Source: DATDUP01 sp035290345 (GTDB lineage Bacteria; Patescibacteriota; Patescibacteriia; Magasanikbacterales; UBA922). From it: a DNA stretch of 21,459 nucleotides. Both the position numbers and the translations under genes were made by a program. The notes under the pieces were generated by a model that saw only the letters and a list, made by a program, of their open reading frames with translations, made no database searches and was not told where the DNA came from. Location: positions 1-21,459 of the forward strand of contig DATDUP010000036.1 of NCBI GenBank assembly GCA_035290345.1. Direction: 5' to 3'. Positions 14,598 to 21,459 of the stretch are shown here, one piece after another; positions within the stretch are counted from its first letter, which is position 1, and each line of letters opens with the position of its first letter.

Positions 14598-15353
14598 ATG
14601 ATCATACTTTGGACACTGGCCAGTGTCAGCCTCGTCAGCCTAGTCTCATTGATTGCTATCTTTTTTTTCAGTCTACGGGAAGATTTGTTGAAAAAACTAC
14701 TACTCTACATGGTCAGTTTTTCCACTGGCGGCTTATTCGGTGGTGCCTTACTCCATCTGCTTCCAGAAATTGTTAAAGAAATCGGCTGGACAGCCCGAGT
14801 TTCCGCTGGCGTAATCGCTGGCATTCTGGTTTCTTTTGTCATCGAAAAATTCATTCACTGGCGACACTGTCACCATCCAGAACATTTGGATCACCAAGTC
14901 CACAACTTTGCTTATCTTAATTTATTCGGTGACAGCGTCCATAATTTTATTGATGGTCTGGTGATTGGTGCTAGCTACTTAGTTAATATTCCTACGGGAA
15001 TTGCTACTACTGTCGCCATGGTCTTACATGAGGTCCCTCAAGAAATTGGCGATTTCGGCGTGCTTCTCCATGGTGGATTCACTAAAAAAAGAGCCGTGCT
15101 ATTAAATTTCTTGACCGCGTTAACCGCGGTTGTGGGAGCCTCCCTGGCCCTAGTTATTGGACATAATTCTGCTCACTTATCAGATTGGCTCGTCCCCTTT
15201 GCAGCCGGTAGTTTTATTTACATCGCCGGCGCTGATTTAATTCCTGAATTACACAAAGAGACCGGGGTCAGACAGTCTCTTGGACAATTTCTAACCTTGG
15301 TGGCTGGGATTTTAGTGATGGTACTTTTAGGCTTACTACCCGAGACTCATTAA
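14598..15353 (+). CDS. ZIP family metal transporter
   Basis: The 251-residue membrane protein has about seven to eight hydrophobic segments. The two metal-site helices are intact: HNFIDG (115-120) and HEVPQEIGDF (144-153). A histidine-rich loop (HWRHCHHPEHLDHQVH, 87-102) lies between helices III and IV, where ZIP proteins usually have one. Family members move zinc, iron or manganese into the cytoplasm. The N-terminus is itself the first membrane helix. It sits between exonuclease III (2-nt gap) and lgt (4-nt gap). Substrate is unknown. Confidence 0.93.
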   Translation: MIILWTLASVSLVSLVSLIAIFFFSLREDLLKKLLLYMVSFSTGGLFGGALLHLLPEIVKEIGWTARVSAGVIAGILVSFVIEKFIHWRHCHHPEHLDHQVHNFAYLNLFGDSVHNFIDGLVIGASYLVNIPTGIATTVAMVLHEVPQEIGDFGVLLHGGFTKKRAVLLNFLTALTAVVGASLALVIGHNSAHLSDWLVPFAAGSFIYIAGADLIPELHKETGVRQSLGQFLTLVAGILVMVLLGLLPETH

Positions 15354-15357
15354 CCAG

Positions 15358-16107
15358 ATGGTCAACGACCTTAATCCAATTTTACTTTCTCTCGGCCCGT
15401 TCATCATTCGTTGGTACGGGCTATTGTTGGCAATCGGAACTTTAATCAGCATCCTGCTTTTACGTCAATTGTTCAAGCGAGAAAATATTCATCCAGATCT
15501 GGCCATTAATCTGGGAATCCAACTCACCTTAGCTGGTTTAGTCGGAGCTCGAATCGGGCATGTTATTTTTTATAATCTAAATTTTTTTCTTAATCATCCT
15601 TGGGAAATTCTCTTTATCAATCATGGCGGTCTTTCCAGCCATGGTCTGGCCCTGGGCATTATTGCCACCCTGGTTTATTTTGTAAAAAAAAATCAGCTAC
15701 CCTGGAAACAGATTGCTGACCTGGTAATTATACCTGTCCCACTCTTAGCTGCATTTATCCGCTTAGGAAATTTCTTCAACTCTGAATTGATTGGCCGGAT
15801 AACCAATTTGCCCTGGGGCGTACATTTCATCCGGGCTGAGTATCCGGCTCTGGCCAGACATCCTTCACAAATTTACGAGAGTCTCCTCGCTCTCTTGATT
15901 TTCTTTATTATCTATTGCTTCTACCAAAAGGGATGGACTCGACGGCCGCTTTTCCTCACTTCTCTATTTCTTTTTTTATATTTCTCCACCCGTTTTCTGG
16001 TTGAATTTGTCAAAGATTTTCCTCTTCATTGGGGATTTACCACTGGCCAATGGCTCAGCCTCCCCTTCCTCTGTCTGGCGGTCATATTTTGGAGAATAAA
16101 AAAATAG
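15358..16107 (+). CDS. lgt: Prolipoprotein diacylglyceryl transferase
   Basis: The 249-residue polytopic membrane enzyme moves a diacylglyceryl group from phosphatidylglycerol to the lipobox cysteine of prolipoproteins. Visible signatures are IRWYGLLLAIG (17-27), HGGLSSHG (89-96), the Lgt signature RLGNFFNSELIGR (135-147) with PWG, and RHPSQIYE (167-174). Length is slightly below the usual 260-290. Its last codons (ATA AAA AAA TAG) lie inside the 3' arm of the 5S rRNA stem on the opposite strand, and 5S begins 7 nt beyond its stop. No separate terminator for this strand was found. Confidence 0.96.
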   Translation: MVNDLNPILLSLGPFIIRWYGLLLAIGTLISILLLRQLFKRENIHPDLAINLGIQLTLAGLVGARIGHVIFYNLNFFLNHPWEILFINHGGLSSHGLALGIIATLVYFVKKNQLPWKQIADLVIIPVPLLAAFIRLGNFFNSELIGRITNLPWGVHFIRAEYPALARHPSQIYESLLALLIFFIIYCFYQKGWTRRPLFLTSLFLFLYFSTRFLVEFVKDFPLHWGFTTGQWLSLPFLCLAVIFWRIKK

Positions 16108-16124
16108 GTACAAAATCTGGGCGC
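16096..16124 (-). terminator. 3' arm of the 5S processing stem, probably also the rRNA terminator
   Basis: The segment 16100-16124 is complementary to 16215-16239 over 25 positions, three of them G-U in the RNA. At its outer end the minus-strand transcript reads TATTTTTTTATT, so the closing stem of 5S with its U-run has the form of an intrinsic terminator. It overlaps the lgt stop codon. Confidence 0.65.
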
Positions 16125-16224
16125 CGACCTACTTTTGCCTTTCGACTATCATTGGCGCTGATGGGCTTAACTGCTGTGTTCGGGATGGGAACAGGTGTAC
16201 CCCCACCGCTTCAAGCACCCAGAT
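16115..16224 (-). rRNA. rrf: 5S ribosomal RNA
   Basis: On the minus strand the transcript begins ATCTGGGTGC and ends GCGCCCAGAT, the two closing ends pairing. It contains the conserved core TTCCCATCCCGAACACAG and the late AAAGTAGG block. Length is about 110 nt. It lies about 50 nt downstream of 23S in the same orientation. The exact ends are estimated from the closing helix. Confidence 0.93.
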
Positions 16225-16258
16225 TCTATACCTATTTTTATTTAGCAAATTGAGAAAA

Positions 16259-16276
16259 GAACAACTTTGTGCTTCC

Positions 16277-16285
<9 letters not shown>
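16259..16285 (-). other. 3' arm of the 23S rRNA processing stem
   Basis: These 27 nt pair completely with 19248-19274 in the transcript, using three G-U pairs. The inner part is the mature terminal helix of 23S (GCGTACT); the outer part is the likely cutting site for an RNase III-like enzyme. Confidence 0.85.
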
Positions 16286-19247
<2,962 letters not shown>

Positions 19248-19256
<9 letters not shown>

Positions 19257-19274
19257 GAAAACACAAAATTGTTC
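19248..19274 (-). other. 5' arm of the 23S rRNA processing stem
   Basis: It is complementary to 16259-16285 over all 27 positions. The two arms differ only by three changes that turn Watson-Crick pairs into G-U pairs. Confidence 0.85.
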
Positions 19275-19383
19275 TATGTATGTTTTTCTCGATTTGCTTT
19301 ACTTGAATTGTAATGTCCGGTCCATTACTTTCCCATGTCTATACATATTGAGATATGTCCAGGGAACGGAAGAGTTATGGAGT
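19275..19383 (-). other. Leader between the upstream terminator and 23S rRNA
   Basis: About 110 nt without a gene. Two small hairpins are visible in the transcript: ACATAT-CTCA-ATATGT, and GTAATG closing on CATTAC. I find no convincing boxA antitermination motif and no strong promoter of its own. That leaves it unclear how 23S is transcribed past the terminator at 19384-19411. Confidence 0.45.
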
Positions 19384-19553
19384 AAAAAAAGATCGCTGCC
19401 AAGCAGCGATCAGGTAAAACTATACCTAGTCCTATTTGCTTGGATGCTCAGAGTCAGTAGTCAGAGATGTAAACATGTCTTAATGTTTTATCTTATATAC
19501 TTACCCAGAGGTCCGAACAGTGTCAGGACATGGTTCCTTATTCAGGAATACGC
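19384..19553 (-). ncRNA. Candidate small RNA, or rRNA leader ending in an attenuator
   Basis: A near-consensus promoter (19560-19588) would start transcription near 19553. About 145 nt later comes a textbook intrinsic terminator: GATCGCTGC / GCAGCGATC with loop TTG (19391-19411) followed by seven Ts (19390-19384). The body has hairpins TTCCT-GAATA-AGGAA and GTCC...GGAC enclosed by GAGG/CCTC, a long-range CATGTC/GACATG pairing, and AGGTA-TAGTTT-TACCT just before the terminator. No convincing reading frame is present; the best is a 14-residue frame without a ribosome binding site. It is not recognisably tmRNA, SRP RNA or RNase P RNA; 6S RNA is possible by size only. A separate RNA and an attenuated 23S leader both fit. 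Confidence 0.6.
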
Positions 19554-19559
19554 CTCAAC

Positions 19560-19588
19560 ATTTTATCCCAAGCCCTAACCATTGTCAA
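19560..19588 (-). promoter_or_regulatory. Strong promoter upstream of 23S rRNA and the candidate RNA
   Basis: On the minus strand a perfect TTGACA (19588-19583) and TAAAAT (19565-19560) are separated by 17 bp. It is back-to-back with the rlmH promoter. Confidence 0.8.
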
Positions 19589-19654
19589 GAGTCACAGGTG
19601 TGGACAGTCTGGGGAAAACCTCCATCAATTTATTCGCTTATTTTACCGCTAAAC

Positions 19655-19683
19655 TTGACTTCCGCTCTTGATTGCCATAATAT
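19655..19683 (+). promoter_or_regulatory. Promoter of rlmH
   Basis: TTGACT (19655-19660) and TAATAT (19678-19683) are 17 bp apart. The inferred start near 19690 excludes the longer frame that begins at 19520 and supports ATG 19706, which has AAAGGA 9 nt upstream. Confidence 0.78.
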
Positions 19684-19705
19684 CCATCCCAAAGGAACAA
19701 AAAAT

Positions 19706-20176
19706 ATGTACAATCTGACTCTCCTTGTTTTGGGGAAATTAAAAGAAAAATACTGGCAGGCCGCTGAGCAAGAATATCTGATCCGGCTAGCGCCGTATGC
19801 CAAAATCAAGACTATTGAAATCTTGGAAGAGCCTTTTCACCCCAATGACGACAAGGAAAAAATCAAGAAAAAAGAAGCGGAAAAAATTCTAGCCCAAATC
19901 AAACCAGAAAGTCTGGTTATTGCTTTGGAAGAAACCGGAAAACAATATACTTCCCTGGCCTGGTCCGAACTTTTATCCACACACAGCCAACAAGGAAAAA
20001 ACATTTGTTTGATCGTCGGTGGGCCGTTGGGACTACATGAATCCATCAAAAAAAGAGCTGACTTTCTGCTCTCTCTTTCTTCTTTCACTTTCACCCATCA
20101 GCTGGCCCGTTTAATTTTGTTAGAACAAATTTACCGCGCTGCCACCATCACCGCTGGCAAGACATATCATTATTAG
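19706..20176 (+). CDS. rlmH: 23S rRNA pseudouridine-1915 N3-methyltransferase
   Basis: With this start the protein has 156 residues, the standard RlmH length. The SPOUT-fold motifs are in place: VIALEETGK (71-79), VGGPLGL (104-110) in the knot that binds S-adenosylmethionine, LSLSSFTFTHQLAR (122-135), EQIYRA (140-145) and a terminal YHY. RlmH methylates pseudouridine 1915 in helix 69 of 23S rRNA on the assembled ribosome. The gene is divergent from 23S itself. Its 3' end overlaps the end of the convergent Smr gene by 4 nt. An in-frame upstream extension to 19520 is rejected on promoter position and family length. Confidence 0.96.
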   Translation: MYNLTLLVLGKLKEKYWQAAEQEYLIRLAPYAKIKTIEILEEPFHPNDDKEKIKKKEAEKILAQIKPESLVIALEETGKQYTSLAWSELLSTHSQQGKNICLIVGGPLGLHESIKKRADFLLSLSSFTFTHQLARLILLEQIYRAATITAGKTYHY

Positions 20177-20439
20177 AGCAGAACCAGACAGCTGGCTGAT
20201 TCCTCCACCACCTCCTGCACCAGGGGGTGTTTTTTCAAATAATCCCGAACTGTTTCTCCTAATCTTCCCGTGCCCCCGCCGTAAATGACCCGGCCCATCT
20301 TCTTTTTTTCTTGATACGATTGATAGACAAAATGTTCCACAACCTCCAAAGCCTGATCCGGCAAAATAGAATGCAAATCCACTTCTGGAATATCCGCCCC
20401 AATCTGGGCCGCAAAAATCAGCGCTTCTCTTTCATCCAT
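20173..20439 (-). CDS. Small stand-alone Smr-domain protein
   Basis: The 88-residue protein matches a single Smr domain: DLHS (21-24, usually DLHG) followed by a helix, then IYGGGTGRLGETVRDYLKKHP (52-72; the family normally has HGxG where this has YGGG), and a closing VEESASCLVLL strand. Smr domains occur in MutS2 and in small proteins, and bind or nick nucleic acid. The two substitutions at the usual motif positions make catalytic activity uncertain. It follows the CofE-like gene with a 1-nt gap and an AAGG ribosome binding site inside that gene's end. No terminator is visible before it meets rlmH head-on. Confidence 0.82.
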   Translation of the reverse strand: MDEREALIFAAQIGADIPEVDLHSILPDQALEVVEHFVYQSYQEKKKMGRVIYGGGTGRLGETVRDYLKKHPLVQEVVEESASCLVLL

Positions 20440-20440
20440 A

Positions 20441-21151
20441 TCACCTTCTCATTCGCACCAAACAAATCGGCGTCTGTTCCGAGGCCTGTCCCAAAGGATT
20501 ATCCGCAAATAATTTCTGACAAAAATCATTGGTCAAAAAATCTGCTGAACGACCCAGGACATTCACTCCCAAATCATTACTGTCGATAATCACCACCTCA
20601 GCCCCCAACCTCTCTTTTATCCTTTTAGCCACTCCATCCGGATCTAAAGGGCCCAACTTCGCATATTCGTTATAAGGTGGCAAAGTGTAAGAACAGGGGC
20701 CATCAATGGCGTTCACATTCTTGCCAGCCAGATGATAGAAAATACCGCGAAGACCAAACGGTTTGGTAATGGCGGAAATAAAGGCGGCAAATAAAATTCG
20801 CAATACTCCCGCTTCCCGCAAAGCTAACTCCATAGTCCAGGGGCTGCCCAGACCAATGCCGTAGGGAGACTTGTGAACAAAACGAACTAAAAAATTAGCC
20901 AATCTGGACGGCTGGATATCTTTGATCCGAAAAGCCCGGCCTTGAGAAATGGCCACAATTTTTTCACTGACAAAAATAAAATCTCCAGCCTGCAAATAAG
21001 GCTGCACATATTCTTCTACCAGCAAAACAATATCATCGTTTTCTGTCACTACATGCGTCTTTATCGGCCAACGCTCGTAAGTCTGGTCGGCAACTATGAT
21101 TGACAGCTCCTTGCCTGGATTAACTTTTAATTGAGTTACCCCATCATCCAT
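20441..21151 (-). CDS. CofE-like (F420-0:gamma-glutamyl ligase family) protein
   Basis: The 236-residue protein follows the CofE pattern: WPIKTHVV (28-35), GDFIFVSEKIVAISQGR (56-72), GIGLGSPWTMELALREAG (98-115), KPFGLRGIFYHLAG (130-143), DGPCSYTLPPYNEY (150-163) and DSNDLGVNVLG (190-200). True CofE adds glutamates to coenzyme F420. None of the other F420 genes is in the window and this type of organism is not known for F420, so the amide-forming ligase may act on another substrate. ATG at 21151 is preferred because a possible -10, TATTAT (21165-21160), would place transcription start next to it; a GTG start at 21169 would add six residues. Confidence 0.82.
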   Translation of the reverse strand: MDDGVTQLKVNPGKELSIIVADQTYERWPIKTHVVTENDDIVLLVEEYVQPYLQAGDFIFVSEKIVAISQGRAFRIKDIQPSRLANFLVRFVHKSPYGIGLGSPWTMELALREAGVLRILFAAFISAITKPFGLRGIFYHLAGKNVNAIDGPCSYTLPPYNEYAKLGPLDPDGVAKRIKERLGAEVVIIDSNDLGVNVLGRSADFLTNDFCQKLFADNPLGQASEQTPICLVRMRR

Positions 21152-21180
21152 ATAGCCGCATAATATCACAAAGCTCTCTA

Positions 21181-21205
21181 ATAAAAAAGAGCGTAAAAAC
21201 GCTCT
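21181..21205 (-). terminator. Intrinsic terminator after tRNA-Leu
   Basis: On the minus strand AGAGCGT-TTTT-ACGCTCT (21205-21188) is followed by a T-run. It starts 4 nt past the tRNA discriminator base and separates the tRNA from the CofE-like gene. Confidence 0.9.
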
Positions 21206-21209
21206 GGTG

Positions 21210-21290
21210 TGCCGCGGGAGAGACTCGAACTCTCAAGCCAAGGGCACATGCTCCTAAGGCATGCGTGTATACCAATTTCACCACCGCGGC
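21210..21290 (-). tRNA. tRNA-Leu, anticodon TAG
   Basis: The acceptor arms GCCGCGG / CCGCGGC pair fully. The anticodon stem CATGC/GCATG holds loop CTTAGGA (anticodon TAG, codon CTA), the variable arm is of moderate length, and the T arm is GAGAG-TTCGAGT-CTCTC. The discriminator A at 21210 is followed by CAC, so CCA is not encoded. Confidence 0.95.
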
Positions 21291-21301
21291 AAAGCAGGAA
21301 T

Positions 21302-21330
21302 ATTAAACCACAAAGAAAAGTAGAAATCAA
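21302..21330 (-). promoter_or_regulatory. Promoter of tRNA-Leu
   Basis: TTGATT (21330-21325) and TTTAAT (21307-21302) are 17 bp apart on the minus strand, with the start expected a few nucleotides before the tRNA. Confidence 0.6.
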
Positions 21331-21334
21331 GAAT

Positions 21335-21362
21335 ATAAAAGACCGTTTTTCCGGTCTTTTAT
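21335..21362. terminator. Bidirectional hairpin terminator
   Basis: ATAAAAGACCG (21335-21345) and CGGTCTTTTAT (21352-21362) form an 11-bp stem with a T-rich end on both strands. It probably ends a minus-strand gene that lies mostly beyond the right edge. Confidence 0.8.
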
Positions 21363-21459
21363 CATCCAACACCACTGATACCCGATCCGTAGTCTTGGGT
21401 GTTCCGGAAGGTTTGATTCCGGAAGGAAGGTACGAGGTAGGAACTACTTGCGGAGGATC
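21363..21459. other. Edge fragment, probable 3' end of a gene, strand uncertain
   Basis: Frames are open on both strands. The minus frame that stops at TGA TAA (21364-21359, immediately at the terminator) reads as a Ser/Gly-rich tail ending GSGISGVG and is the best guess for a C-terminus. TTCCGGAAGG occurs twice (21402-21411 and 21417-21426), 15 nt apart, which keeps frame. Too short to identify. Confidence 0.3.

Noticed and set aside
19706..20176. Longer rlmH reading frame starting at 19520
   Set aside because: The promoter at 19655-19683 lies inside that extension, and the family length and the AAAGGA site both fit ATG 19706.
21178..21375. 65-residue minus-strand frame
   Set aside because: It runs through the bidirectional terminator, tRNA-Leu and the tRNA terminator, so it cannot be a real gene.

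Overview
The window looks like a chromosomal stretch of a small-genome bacterium, most likely a member of the Candidate Phyla Radiation (Patescibacteria). The pointers are: very tight operons; an AT-leaning sequence with canonical sigma-70-type promoters (17-bp spacers); 23S-5S rRNA genes without a neighbouring 16S gene; tRNA genes lacking an encoded CCA end; and a typical assortment of class I aldolase, EndoQ-type PHP nuclease, CofE-like protein and a stand-alone PEP-mobile-domain protein. TGA is used as a normal stop. The lineage call is inference; no search was possible.

Layout. 1-282 is the N-terminus of an AlgI-like MBOAT acyltransferase (minus, running off the left edge), divergent from tRNA-Arg(CCG) at 420-491 and a PEP-mobile-domain protein (510-1958). 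1976-2348 is an AT-rich non-coding stretch holding a promoter and a hairpin-rich leader for a 36-residue lysine-triad peptide (2349-2459). A two-way terminator closes it against a ten-gene minus-strand operon (11327 down to 2501): TrmB-like regulator, HAD hydrolase, GlmU-like nucleotidyltransferase, 2-oxoacid:ferredoxin oxidoreductase alpha, beta and gamma, GlmS, YvcK/GlmR, a small GNAT acetyltransferase and an EndoQ-like nuclease. Further upstream on the same strand are a ribbon-helix-helix/nucleotidyltransferase fusion plus class I fructose-bisphosphate aldolase, and an acidic hypothetical protein. A divergent promoter region (13667-13809) starts a plus-strand operon of exonuclease III, a ZIP metal transporter and Lgt, which collides head-on with 5S and 23S rRNA (minus).

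Upstream of 23S lies a promoter, a hairpin-rich segment of about 170 nt and a textbook intrinsic terminator. This is either an undescribed small RNA or an rRNA leader with an attenuator. Divergent from it is rlmH, whose product methylates 23S rRNA. The right end carries a Smr-domain gene, a CofE-like gene, tRNA-Leu(TAG) and an edge fragment that cannot be assigned.

Functional threads. The big operon joins amino-sugar precursor synthesis (GlmS, its likely activator YvcK/GlmR and a GlmU-like nucleotidyltransferase) to ferredoxin-linked 2-oxoacid metabolism under one sugar-type regulator. Aldolase and a nucleotide-sugar-enzyme-like DNA-binding fusion sit next door, so central carbon and cell-envelope sugar supply are grouped here. 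Best candidates for something new are the small RNA/leader at 19384-19553, the lysine-triad peptide with its structured leader, and the RHH-nucleotidyltransferase fusion. The rRNA processing stems also show clear pairing-preserving changes.
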